Source of the DNA: Endozoicomonas sp965199185
Lineage (GTDB): Bacteria > Pseudomonadota > Gammaproteobacteria > Pseudomonadales > Endozoicomonadaceae
Length of the DNA stretch: 64,000 nt
Direction: 5' to 3'
Assembly (NCBI GenBank): GCA_965199185.1
Contig: CBDAQW010000043.1
Location: 124,001 to 188,000, forward strand
Position 1 is the stretch's first letter, and each line of letters opens with the position of its first letter. Below the pieces are notes generated by a model. It was not told the DNA's origin, did not search any database, and saw nothing but the letters and a program-made list of their open reading frames with translations. Positions 51,308 to 60,704 of the stretch are shown here, piece after piece. The position numbers were made by a program, and so were the translations under genes.

Positions 51308-53902
51308 TCAAGAAGCAAAAAACTTTAAGGTAGCTTGTATTCTCCGCTTACATAAGGGGCATTTTTTAATGACGTCTGCACACTCCTTACACAGAACACG
51401 ATGTCCACAGGGCAAAATAAGATGACAGGATTTCGCTTTTTCACACTGTTTACAAAGTTTGTCCCTCTCCATTTTCTCAAGCTCTGCCATCGAAGTGGAT
51501 GGTTCAGCTTCACCAGGCTCTATAGGGTCGTCCACCTCCATAGCTTCACTTTTCTCAACAGGCACCTGCAAAACGCCATTAACTTCATCCTGGTCTGTCC
51601 ATTCGGCTTCAGCACTCAGGGCCGCAGTTGTGAGTCCTTCATAGGTTGTAAACATCTCACCTCCTTCCCGGAGTTGTCGTTCAATCGCTTTCTTTATGCA
51701 CTTTTCATCAAAACCAAAGCCTCTCAAAGCTAAAGCAATCTCATTGCTTTGCATTATACTGTCAACCTGCTGTTCAATGGTTTGGGGTTGCTCAGGAGCA
51801 GCCGATAACTCATCTTGCAAGTTGGTTTCAGCACGATGACCACCCATCATTCCTAAAGCGGTTCTCAGTCGAACGGTATATTCTTCCGGTGCCGGATGTT
51901 GAAGCCTTGGGCGCGCCCGCGGCGGAGAAAAATGCTGAACTTCGTTCAATACAAACGCCTCCCCCCGTTGTTGTAAAACGTATTCACACAATGGGAACCA
52001 GCGAGCATGTTCAGTCCAGGGTTCTTCTTTCGGTTTCCAACCTGCCAGACCACCACCGCAATACCAGCAACATACCCCATCCAACTGAGGAGAACGGATA
52101 TGATAAAATCCAGCCCGGGCAAATTGATTTATTCGGTGGTTCGTATCCCATGGCCAGCTACTTCCCGGCGCCTGGAAAGTCATTAAGCGATCTGCCTCAC
52201 GACGCATATCTGGATGAATCGGGTTTGGACAGGGAAACATGTCCGCCAAACTCAGAGCAGACTGGACACGCCGGGAACTTGTAGCGACAGAGGGAGCTAA
52301 TGTTATTCTGTCCAAAATTGGTGGAGGTTCATCATCGGGATCAGCATAAGAATTTTCATAGCCATTGACCGATCGTTCTTCGGCAGGCAGGCTTCTGGCA
52401 ACATCGCTTAATTGAAGAACCTCTCTCCCTGTTAGCTGATGTCCCGAGGCATCTCGAAGAGCTCTTGGGGGGCCTCCGGCCAATGGATCCGAACCAGAAG
52501 TTCGACCTGGTTCAGGAGCTGCAGTCATATTATTGCTGTTGTTACCTCCGCCATTGATCATCCTGCACTGGGGCGCATGAGCCGGTTCCCTGTAGAGAGG
52601 CAGTGTGTTTATATCTACCCTCTCATTACAAGAAGAACAGTGGATCACGCCACCCTCTCCGGTATAAAACCAGCCACCTTCAGCAAGGAGGTATGGGTCA
52701 AGGTGAGTGCCTTGTGGAAATTCACTAAAACTCGCCAGACAATGAATGATATGATTTATATCGTCGGCTCGATTAACCGACCCCGCTGATGCAATTCCCT
52801 GATCATCCGCACTTCCACCTCCATCGATGCTATCCATATCATTTTTTGCCAACCCAGCAGCATGAAGATGATCCTGCGACGGACATTCATGGACGGCGTG
52901 AGGACTCATGGGCTGCAGACACTTGGGGCACAAGTTTCGGGGCTCTGAGGGATCTTTATTTTCATCATCATCAGACCCGGAGACAGTGGAACCTCCGGAA
53001 CGATGATTAACTCTGCTCCTACCATGGGTAACTGCCTGTTTTGCTGTTTCCCGGAACTCGCTCGCATGATAACAACTCTGACCATCTCCGCCCGAACAGG
53101 CAAGAATGCCCGGTACTGTGAACTCTGATCCATTGACGTTCTGATGCCAAAGCACACTGATTTGATGACTGATTTGATCGGATAACAGACTAAATAACGG
53201 TTGCTGCAGTTCTTCGTCTGCGGAATCGATACTGCAGAGCAGGTCGGCATCTGGTATTGATGGATGGATGGTTTGCAGGCCCAGTCTATTAGACTCCACC
53301 TCTTCGTCTCCGTCCCGGAATAACTTCAGCGTCAGAATTTGTAATTCCTGATCAGGTATCAACTCCAAACGCTCATACCCTTCTTGTTGCATACCGTCAT
53401 AAATAGCTGGCCAGGGATCAGGAGCAAAGTGGTCTGCGGGTAAGGGGTTATCTGAGATTCTTTTGATCACCAAAGCATTCTGGTTGGCACAACGATAAAG
53501 AAGATCAAAATGATGATGGATAAATGGGTCTGAGATTTCAATTTTCACTATTTTATGCACGGGTTGATCTACTGTTTTATGAACTGTTTTTGCCGTCCCT
53601 TCAGCATCAAACAACCCTTGAATCGTTTTCTTGACTTTCCCCATCAACACCCAGAGGTAACCGGATTCACTTTGATCAATAAGCGCCTCCAGAGAAGAAC
53701 CTGAATATTGCTCACTGCTCATAAAAGGCTGCATAAATGATTCATGGGGCATTATGCCGTGCATGCTCTGAGGGTAGGATGAAGGCACGCCATAAAGCGT
53801 CTCAAAGGCTGAGACAGAACAAGAAAACACAATCAGGAACATCCATTGAAGTATATTCAGCCAAATCCTTTGATGAGTTTCACCCTTTGATAAGCTGCAC
53901 AT
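51308..53902 (-). CDS. Secreted IAP-like protein: signal peptide, two BIR domains, UBA-like, RING
   Basis: This 864-residue protein has an animal IAP layout. Residues 12-32 are a hydrophobic export signal. Residues 33-380 are unrecognised, with a Cys/His cluster at 325-340. BIR1 (about 386-448) has C422-x2-C425-x16-H442-x3-C446. BIR2 (about 568-645) is canonical: C612-x2-C615-x16-H632-x6-C639 with ARAGFYH and EHARWFPLCEYVL. Residues 708-750 resemble the cIAP UBA domain. The C-terminal RING (817-851) has C-x2-C-x11-C-x-H-x3-C-x2-C-x6-C-x2-C, the spacing of cIAP/XIAP RINGs. Such proteins bind caspases and act as E3 ubiquitin ligases; bacteria lack these targets, so a host-directed effector acquired from an animal is inferred. 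Confidence 0.93.
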   Translation of the reverse strand: MCSLSKGETHQRIWLNILQWMFLIVFSCSVSAFETLYGVPSSYPQSMHGIMPHESFMQPFMSSEQYSGSSLEALIDQSESGYLWVLMGKVKKTIQGLFDAEGTAKTVHKTVDQPVHKIVKIEISDPFIHHHFDLLYRCANQNALVIKRISDNPLPADHFAPDPWPAIYDGMQQEGYERLELIPDQELQILTLKLFRDGDEEVESNRLGLQTIHPSIPDADLLCSIDSADEELQQPLFSLLSDQISHQISVLWHQNVNGSEFTVPGILACSGGDGQSCYHASEFRETAKQAVTHGRSRVNHRSGGSTVSGSDDDENKDPSEPRNLCPKCLQPMSPHAVHECPSQDHLHAAGLAKNDMDSIDGGGSADDQGIASAGSVNRADDINHIIHCLASFSEFPQGTHLDPYLLAEGGWFYTGEGGVIHCSSCNERVDINTLPLYREPAHAPQCRMINGGGNNSNNMTAAPEPGRTSGSDPLAGGPPRALRDASGHQLTGREVLQLSDVARSLPAEERSVNGYENSYADPDDEPPPILDRITLAPSVATSSRRVQSALSLADMFPCPNPIHPDMRREADRLMTFQAPGSSWPWDTNHRINQFARAGFYHIRSPQLDGVCCWYCGGGLAGWKPKEEPWTEHARWFPLCEYVLQQRGEAFVLNEVQHFSPPRARPRLQHPAPEEYTVRLRTALGMMGGHRAETNLQDELSAAPEQPQTIEQQVDSIMQSNEIALALRGFGFDEKCIKKAIERQLREGGEMFTTYEGLTTAALSAEAEWTDQDEVNGVLQVPVEKSEAMEVDDPIEPGEAEPSTSMAELEKMERDKLCKQCEKAKSCHLILPCGHRVLCKECADVIKKCPLCKRRIQATLKFFAS

Positions 53903-54157
53903 GAGTCATGACTTCGTTTTAGAATCGTTAAATGAAAGCTGCCTTCAGAGGGCCGCAAAACAACCCTCACGGCATGCCTTTAAATAAAAACCTTGCAATC
54001 AGTACTCACACTTAAACACGAAGTGAAAGTACGTAGGATTGTAGACAGCTAAAGCTGAGTGGAATATATGAATTGGCAATAAAAAAAATGACTTATTGGA
54101 CAGAAAAAGAATGATAAGCCGCTGTTCAAGAACTGTTATGCATTAATTGGAAGCGAC

Positions 54158-55303
54158 TCACCGAAAAGACCGTAACGAAAGTTGTAACGTAGCAGCCAGA
54201 TTTCGGGCTGAACGAATCAGGTTAGCTTCACCGGCTGCCAAAACCTCTGACAAAGACGCCGCTCCATGCACCACTGAAAACAGTGCATCAATACCTTGTG
54301 CATAGACTGCTTCTGCCCCCCCACCAACAGAGCCCACCAAGGCAATGACCGGAAGCTGATTTACTTTGGCTGCTCTCGCCACACCAATGGGTGTTTTACC
54401 CTGAGCGGTCTGACCATCAACACGCCCTTCTCCGGTAATCACCAGATCAGCGCCCCGGAGTTTTTCACGAAGTTTTACAGCATCTATCACTATATCAATA
54501 CCGGGTTTTAGCTCCGCCTGCATGAAGCTCAAAAGTGCGGCCCCCATACCACCGGCAGCACCTGCGCCGGGCATACTTTCCACATCAACCCCCAGGTCAC
54601 GTTCTACAATCTTTGCATAATGCTTCAACGCTTTATCCAGCTGTTCCACCATACCCGGTGTCGCGCCTTTTTGCGGACCAAATATGGCAGTTGCCCCTCT
54701 TTGTCCGGTTAATGGATTATCCACATCACAGGCAGCGATGATCTTTACTGACTCAAGTCGTGGATCAATCGTTTCAGGGTCTATACGCATAAGATGCTGC
54801 AATGCTGCTCCACCAGCAGCAATCTGGTTATTATTTTTATCCAGACATTGCGCCCCCAAAGCCTGCATCATGCCTGCACCACCGTCGTTTGTTGCACTGC
54901 CACCCAGACCGACAATAATGTTGCTGACCCCATGTTCCAGAGCTTTTGCAATTAACTGACCTGTTCCATAAGTAGTAGTTATCAGAGGATTGCGGTCTTG
55001 CACAGCAATAAGTTCAATGCCGGATGCCTGTGCCATTTCGATCACGGCTGTTTTATGATCGCCGAGAATGCCGTACTGAGCATTGACAGGTTGCCCGAGA
55101 GGACCGATTACTGAAGCATCAAAAAAACGACCGCCCGTAGCATCAATCAGAGATTGCAGAGTACCTTCACCGCCATCCGCTACCGGTACTTTCATATATT
55201 CCGCATCGGGAAAAATGTCACGAAAGCCGGTTTCAATAGCGTTAGCAACCTCTGCAGCCGTTAAACACTCTTTAAAGGAATCCGGTGCAATCACAATCTT
55301 CAT
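54158..55303 (-). CDS. glxK: Glycerate kinase (GarK/GlxK family)
   Basis: This 381-residue enzyme phosphorylates D-glycerate (to 2-phosphoglycerate in this family). It has the family's exact usual length and motifs: IAPDSFKECLTAAEVANAIE at the N-terminus, PVADGGEGTLQSLIDATGG, GLGGSATNDGGAGMMQALGA, and the C-terminal LVITGEGRVDGQTAQGKTP. It stands alone, without glyoxylate or tartronate genes beside it, so the pathway feeding it is not visible. The choice between garK and glxK is not decided by sequence. Confidence 0.92.
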   Translation of the reverse strand: MKIVIAPDSFKECLTAAEVANAIETGFRDIFPDAEYMKVPVADGGEGTLQSLIDATGGRFFDASVIGPLGQPVNAQYGILGDHKTAVIEMAQASGIELIAVQDRNPLITTTYGTGQLIAKALEHGVSNIIVGLGGSATNDGGAGMMQALGAQCLDKNNNQIAAGGAALQHLMRIDPETIDPRLESVKIIAACDVDNPLTGQRGATAIFGPQKGATPGMVEQLDKALKHYAKIVERDLGVDVESMPGAGAAGGMGAALLSFMQAELKPGIDIVIDAVKLREKLRGADLVITGEGRVDGQTAQGKTPIGVARAAKVNQLPVIALVGSVGGGAEAVYAQGIDALFSVVHGAASLSEVLAAGEANLIRSARNLAATLQLSLRSFR

Positions 55304-55352
55304 GTTTAATACCCTACAATGTTTAAAATTATGTTTTCAGGCTGTGACAATA

Positions 55353-55385
55353 CTCTGGACACTTTCATGCAGCGATAGCGCCATA
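55353..55385. repeat. 33-bp dispersed repeat, copy 2
   Basis: CTCTGGACACTTTCATGCAG then CGATAGCGCCATA matches 44251-44283. It lies in the gap between the glycerate kinase and DUF2797 genes, which holds nothing else recognisable. Confidence 0.6.
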
Positions 55386-55498
55386 ATTGCTGAATTCCTT
55401 TAAGCCGTTTAGTTACTGAAGCCGTTTAAAAGTACTGGCCATTAATATGATACCCTACACTGATGCAGTAAATTTACCCAATAGTCAGGGAAGTATCA

Positions 55499-56332
55499 GT
55501 GTCAGACCAAATTCTCACCGGTGTGCTCAGTAAGATGCACACCCAACTCAACCGCACCGTAAACTATCAACTACCTGTTGGTGAAGAATTACTCTCTCTT
55601 AATGAACTTATTGGCAAGAAGCTCACCCTTGAATATCAGGGTGGCATTTTCTGCAGCCACTGCGGTCGAAAAACCAAAAAAAGTTTCAGTCAGGGCTATT
55701 GCTATCCCTGTTTTCGCAAGCTACCTCAATGCGACACCTGCATCATGAGCCCTGAAAAATGCCATTATCATCAGGGCACCTGCCGGGATGCCGAATGGGG
55801 CGACAAGTTCTGTATGACCGATCATGTGGTCTATCTTGCTAACTCCTCCGGTCTGAAAGTTGGTATTACCCGAGCCACCCAGATTCCAACCCGCTGGATC
55901 GATCAGGGTGCCACTCAGGCGATGCCATTTATTCGGGTTGCTACACGGCAGCAGTCCGGTTTGCTGGAAACGCTGTTTAAAGAGTTTGTTAATGATCGCA
56001 CCAACTGGCGGGCCATGTTGAAAGGCCCGGCGGAACCTTTGGATTTGCAAAAATCAGCCAAAGACCTTCTGGATATGAATGCATCGCGCATCAGCGAATT
56101 TCAGGAGCGGTTTGGCTTACAGGCCATCCAACCCCTTGCGAACCCTGAAGTGATTGAAATAGAGTACCCAGTAGAAGCTTATCCTGCCAAGATTACTTCT
56201 CAATCATTTGATAAGAAAGAGCTAATAGAGGGCACTCTGATGGGGATCAAGGGGCAGTACCTGATTCTTGATACCGGGGTGATTAATGTTCGCAAACACA
56301 CTTCCTATCAGGTCAGTGTGACAGCCCATTGA
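55499..56332 (+). CDS. DUF2797 family zinc-binding protein
   Basis: This 277-residue protein starts at GTG 55499 with AGGGAAG seven bases upstream. It has two Cys clusters: FCSHCGRKTKKSFSQGYC plus CFRKLPQCDTC, and a later CHYHQGTC, suggesting bound zinc. A GIY-YIG-like segment, VVYLANSSGLKVGITRATQI, then RWIDQGA, is characteristic of DUF2797. The function is unknown. It lies five bases before pepN and is probably cotranscribed, as in many gammaproteobacteria. Confidence 0.87.
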   Translation: MSDQILTGVLSKMHTQLNRTVNYQLPVGEELLSLNELIGKKLTLEYQGGIFCSHCGRKTKKSFSQGYCYPCFRKLPQCDTCIMSPEKCHYHQGTCRDAEWGDKFCMTDHVVYLANSSGLKVGITRATQIPTRWIDQGATQAMPFIRVATRQQSGLLETLFKEFVNDRTNWRAMLKGPAEPLDLQKSAKDLLDMNASRISEFQERFGLQAIQPLANPEVIEIEYPVEAYPAKITSQSFDKKELIEGTLMGIKGQYLILDTGVINVRKHTSYQVSVTAH

Positions 56333-56336
56333 GATA

Positions 56337-58973
56337 ATGAATATGAAAGAAGCACAACCCAAAGCGATATTTCTGAAAGATTATCAGGCACCGGAATACT
56401 GGATTGATAACACCAATCTGACCTTTGATTTGCATGAAGACTATGCAGAGGTTACTTCTGTTCTGGATGTACGACGGAATCCTGATAAAGCAGAAATCGC
56501 TTCACCTGAACTGGTGTTGGTGGGGCAGGATATGGAGCTGCTTTCCGTGTATATCGATGGCCAGGAATGTATAGAGCATACTTTGGTGGGCGATCATCTC
56601 AGCATTCCGGTTGCCGCAACAGAATTCAAACTGCAGATCATTAATCGCATCCAGCCACAGGAAAACACTTCGCTTGAAGGTTTGTATAAATCCAACGGCA
56701 TGTTCTGTACTCAGTGTGAGGCTGAAGGCTTCCGCAAGATTACTTACTACCTGGATCGCCCCGATGTAATGTCCTGCTTCACTACCAAAGTGATTGCTGA
56801 CAAACAACGCTATCCGGTATTGCTGTCTAATGGTAATGACATTGAACGTGGTGATCTCGACGGTGGTCGTCATTTTGTCACCTGGGAAGATCCGTTCAAA
56901 AAACCCAGCTATCTGTTTGCGCTGGTGGGCGGTGATCTAGAGTGTGTTGAAGATAAGTTCACCACCATGAGTGGCCGTGATGTTACTCTGAGATTTTTTA
57001 CTGAAGCCCATAATATTGATCAGTGCGACTATGCCATAGCATCTCTGAAAAAAGCCATGAAATGGGATGAAGACGTCTATGGTCGTGAATACGATCTGGA
57101 TATTTTCATGATCGTTGCGGTTGATCACTTCAATATGGGTGCTATGGAAAACAAAGGGCTGAATATCTTTAACTCAGCTTGTGTACTGGCTAAACCGGAA
57201 ACCGCCACTGATGCCCGTTACCAGAGAATTGAAGCCATTGTTGCCCACGAATATTTCCACAACTGGTCTGGTAATCGTGTGACATGTCGTGACTGGTTTC
57301 AGCTGAGTCTGAAAGAAGGCTTTACCGTATTTCGGGATTCTGAATTTTCTGCGGATATGAACTCCAGAGGTGTTAAACGGATTGAAGATGCCAGTTTGCT
57401 GCGCACGGCTCAATTTGCCGAAGATTCAGGCCCGATGGCGCACCCTATTCGTCCTGCGTCGTTCATTGAAATTTCTAACTTCTATACTCTGACTATCTAT
57501 GAAAAGGGTGCGGAAGTGGTGCGCATGATTCACGGTATTCTTGGTGCTGACAACTTCCGTAAAGGCAGTGATTTGTATTTCGAGCGTCACGATGGTCAGG
57601 CAGCTACCTGTGAAGATTTTGTTAAAGCGATGGAAGAGGCTTCCGGTCAGGATCTCAGCCAGTTCCGTCAGTGGTATTCTCAGGCAGGCACACCAGTGAT
57701 TACTGTGACCGACAGCTTTGACGAAGACAATAAAGTCTACGAGCTGGTGGTTGAACAATCCTGCCCCGCCACACCCGGACAGGATACCAAACAGCCTTTC
57801 CATATTCCGGTGAAAATTGGTTTGCTTGATGGCGAAGGTAATGATCTGCCATTAAATGAGCAGGGTGATACTGAGCAGGTATTGCATATCAAGCAGCCCC
57901 GTGAAGTTTACCGCTTCAATAATATTGAAGAACGTCCGCTGCCTTCTATCCTGCGAGGATTTTCTGCGCCGGTTCGGGTGAAGTATGACTACACTCGTGA
58001 TGATCTGGTCTTCCTGATGCAATACGACAGTGACAGCTTTAATCGCTGGGATGCCGGTCAGCGCCTGGCGACTGATGTTATTCAGGAAATGGTCGCTGCC
58101 AGCATTGAAGGTGAAACTCTGACGCCCGATCAGCGTCTGATTGATGCTTTTGCCTCGATTCTTGATGATGAAACGCTGGATCATGCTCTGAAAGCAGAAA
58201 TGCTGTCATTGCCATCCAATGCATCACTGGCAGAACAGGCCGAGGTTATTCACCCTCTGGCTATTTGTGCATCCCGCAAAGCGGTGCGCCATGCTATTGC
58301 CGAAGCGCACAAGACAACCTTTAGCAAGCTCTATCAGTCTTTGCAATCCGACAGCCCTTATCAGCCTGAAGCCAGCGACATTGCCGAGCGCACTCTGAAA
58401 AACCTTTGTCTCAGTTACCTCTGTGCTCTGGAAGATGTGGGCGGTCTGGAAGCTGCAGGCAGTCAGTATGATACAGCTACTAATATGACCGACCGTGCGG
58501 CGGCACTGGGTTCTATTATTAATGCTGAAAAGCAGGATGAAAGTCGGATTCGTCAATCTCTGGATGATTTCCTGAATCGTTATAAAGACGACACTAACGT
58601 GATGGATCAGTGGCTCGGGGTGCAGGCAGGCAGTCCGGTGCTGGGTACTCTGGCGAATGTCAAAAAACTGATGGAGCATGATGTATTTGATGCTTCCAGC
58701 CCCAACAAATTGCGCTCAGTGGTAGGGGCTTTTGCCAGCAACATGAGCCAGTTCCACGCTGGTAATGGCGAAGGTTATGATTTTTTGGCGGATGTTCTGA
58801 TCGAAATGGATCGCAAGAATCCTCAGATCGCTTCCCGTTTGGCAATGCCTCTGACTCGCTGGCGCAAGTTCGAGCCTGAGTGCAGTGCCCGTATGAAGGC
58901 AGCGCTGGAGCGAGTAAAGGCGACACCTGACTTGTCTTCTGATGTTTATGAGGTCGTCACCAAAAGCCTGTAA
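56337..58973 (+). CDS. pepN: Aminopeptidase N
   Basis: This 878-residue M1-family cytoplasmic zinc metallopeptidase removes N-terminal residues from peptides. The GAMEN substrate-binding motif lies at about 268-272 (MGAMENKGLN). The zinc site HEYFH is at about 304-308, with the third ligand Glu in LKEGFTVFRD. Length and motif positions match E. coli PepN (870 residues). Two Met codons (56337, 56343) are possible starts; the first is used here. The C-terminal alpha-helical domain is complete. Confidence 0.96.
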   Translation: MNMKEAQPKAIFLKDYQAPEYWIDNTNLTFDLHEDYAEVTSVLDVRRNPDKAEIASPELVLVGQDMELLSVYIDGQECIEHTLVGDHLSIPVAATEFKLQIINRIQPQENTSLEGLYKSNGMFCTQCEAEGFRKITYYLDRPDVMSCFTTKVIADKQRYPVLLSNGNDIERGDLDGGRHFVTWEDPFKKPSYLFALVGGDLECVEDKFTTMSGRDVTLRFFTEAHNIDQCDYAIASLKKAMKWDEDVYGREYDLDIFMIVAVDHFNMGAMENKGLNIFNSACVLAKPETATDARYQRIEAIVAHEYFHNWSGNRVTCRDWFQLSLKEGFTVFRDSEFSADMNSRGVKRIEDASLLRTAQFAEDSGPMAHPIRPASFIEISNFYTLTIYEKGAEVVRMIHGILGADNFRKGSDLYFERHDGQAATCEDFVKAMEEASGQDLSQFRQWYSQAGTPVITVTDSFDEDNKVYELVVEQSCPATPGQDTKQPFHIPVKIGLLDGEGNDLPLNEQGDTEQVLHIKQPREVYRFNNIEERPLPSILRGFSAPVRVKYDYTRDDLVFLMQYDSDSFNRWDAGQRLATDVIQEMVAASIEGETLTPDQRLIDAFASILDDETLDHALKAEMLSLPSNASLAEQAEVIHPLAICASRKAVRHAIAEAHKTTFSKLYQSLQSDSPYQPEASDIAERTLKNLCLSYLCALEDVGGLEAAGSQYDTATNMTDRAAALGSIINAEKQDESRIRQSLDDFLNRYKDDTNVMDQWLGVQAGSPVLGTLANVKKLMEHDVFDASSPNKLRSVVGAFASNMSQFHAGNGEGYDFLADVLIEMDRKNPQIASRLAMPLTRWRKFEPECSARMKAALERVKATPDLSSDVYEVVTKSL

Positions 58974-59010
58974 TTGAAAGATCGATTTCTCCCGAAGAGA
59001 AAGTCTATTC

Positions 59011-59146
59011 GGTCGGTTTCCGCCCGAAGAGCCTATACCCATAGGGCACAAGAGCCGACAATCAGCGCAGAGTGCTGATAAAACCATCAAGTTTTTTGCG
59101 CTCCCTGAGCGTATTGTCGGCATGTCCTTCGGGCATACCGACCTAC
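59011..59146. repeat. REP/BIME-like intergenic repeat, inverted copy
   Basis: The reverse complement of this stretch starts GTAGGTCGGTATGCCCGAAG and continues with a GACAATACGCTC segment and an inverted GAGCGC. It matches the element at 49047-49163 over its length with gaps. It fills most of the pepN-to-tolC gap. Confidence 0.7.
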
Positions 59147-59256
59147 ATCTATCCACCATTCGAACGGAAATCAATAAACACCCTGTTACGAAATGTTACC
59201 TATAGTATCCGTGTCATTACAAAGCTATGATTAGCTTTTGCGTAATTGACCACAAT

Positions 59257-59298
59257 GCAATCAACTCAACGCAATCACCATAACGCAATCACCACAAC
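59257..59298. repeat. Three tandem 14-bp repeats upstream of export operon
   Basis: GCAATCAACTCAAC, GCAATCACCATAAC and GCAATCACCACAAC lie end to end, 23 bp before the start of the TolC-family gene. Regular repeats at this place could be regulator binding sites for the operon. Confidence 0.6.
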
Positions 59299-59321
59299 AT
59301 AGTATCTGCCTTAAATAAGTG

Positions 59322-60704
59322 ATGAATTCAATCAGGCCGGGCGTGAAAGTAAAGTGGGCTGTTTTACTTTCCGGAGTTCTGGCAATACCTGCGGTGCAGG
59401 CAGCCACATTCAGCTTCGAAGATGCCTGGCATCAGGTGTTGGCTACCAGTGATGCTCTTGAGGCTAAAAAAGCCGAAGTATCAAGAGCCGTACATTTACA
59501 GGAAGCGAAGAAAGATCTCTACTTGCCTGATATCAGTCTCCAGGGGAGTTATGTTCGTAATGAAAAGACGGCACTGGACCCAAAAAAATTCCAGACAGAT
59601 AACCCAATGCTCAAGGGGCTGCTTAGTACCGCTCAACCTATAGAAGTCTCCGACGGCAAAACATACAGTAGCTCCATCCGTGCCATCTGGCCGGTATTCA
59701 CCGGTGGCCGAATTACCGCCGCCCAAGACATCGCCAAAAGTCAGACCGACGAAGCCGGGCATTTGCTGGAAATGGAAAAGCAGGCTCGTTTTGAAGACCT
59801 GAGCAACATCTATTTTTCAGTGGTATTGTCTGAACAGGTATTACACACCCGCAAGGAAGTAGAACAGGGTTTGCAAGAGCACTATCAGCATGCCATCAAG
59901 CTGGAAGAGCAAGGACAAATTGCCAGAGTCGAACGGCTACAGGCTCAGGCTTCCTTTGATAAAGCCAAAGTAGAACGTAGAAAAGCTGAACGCCAGCTTG
60001 AAATTTCCCGGGCTGCGTTATCCAGCCAACTGAAATCGACTGAAACACTCACACTGTCGTCTGGTCTGTTTACCAATCCATCATTACCTGCTTTGGATGA
60101 CTTTGTTCGACAGTCGCTCTCCAGCTATCCCGGTCTTGATATGCTTAAAAGTAAAGAAAAGCAGGCCAGCGGACTGATCAAAGCCGAAAAGGGAGCCTAT
60201 TATCCACAGGTGGCACTGGTGGGTAATTATCAGCTTGCTGAAACCGACACATTGATGTCAAAAGCCAAACCCGACTGGGCAGTAGGCGTCAGTGTTAAGT
60301 TATCTCTGTTAGACAGTGCGGGTCGTTCAGGAAAAGTGCAGGCGGCGTACAGTGCAGTAGAGCAGGTTCAATTCCTGCGTGCCCAGGCGGAGCGTGATCT
60401 GCGTTTACTGGTCGAAAAAACCTACCGTGAAGCCAATCAGTCTCTGGAAGAATATCAGGGGCTGGCATCCAGCATTAAACTGGCTGAAGAAACCGTGTTG
60501 CTCCGGGAAAAAGGGTTCTCTCAGGGCTTGTCTACGTCTTTGGACGTGGTGGATGCAGAGCTTTATCTGGCCAGTATCAAAACCCAGCGACTGGTAGCGG
60601 CTTATCAATACGTTATTTCATTAACCCGTCTGCTGGCGGTCAGTGGCAACATGAACCAATTTACCCAATATCAGGAAATGAAGGGACTCGAGGTACAGTT
60701 ATGA
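59322..60704 (+). CDS. TolC-family outer-membrane efflux protein
   Basis: This 460-residue protein starts at ATG 59322; a GTG lies one codon earlier. A Sec signal peptide with a long hydrophobic core (about residues 10-30) ends at AVQA. The mature part has the TolC/OEP pattern of long amphipathic helices and paired repeats (VSRAVHLQEAKKDLYLPDIS; NYQLAETDTLMSKAKPDWAV; GLSTSLDVVDAELYLASIKT). It forms the outer-membrane channel of the export system encoded by the three overlapping genes that follow. Confidence 0.92.
   Translation: MNSIRPGVKVKWAVLLSGVLAIPAVQAATFSFEDAWHQVLATSDALEAKKAEVSRAVHLQEAKKDLYLPDISLQGSYVRNEKTALDPKKFQTDNPMLKGLLSTAQPIEVSDGKTYSSSIRAIWPVFTGGRITAAQDIAKSQTDEAGHLLEMEKQARFEDLSNIYFSVVLSEQVLHTRKEVEQGLQEHYQHAIKLEEQGQIARVERLQAQASFDKAKVERRKAERQLEISRAALSSQLKSTETLTLSSGLFTNPSLPALDDFVRQSLSSYPGLDMLKSKEKQASGLIKAEKGAYYPQVALVGNYQLAETDTLMSKAKPDWAVGVSVKLSLLDSAGRSGKVQAAYSAVEQVQFLRAQAERDLRLLVEKTYREANQSLEEYQGLASSIKLAEETVLLREKGFSQGLSTSLDVVDAELYLASIKTQRLVAAYQYVISLTRLLAVSGNMNQFTQYQEMKGLEVQL

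Noticed and set aside
59257..59298. CRISPR array
   Set aside because: The 14-bp units are directly adjacent with no spacers, and no cas genes are seen.
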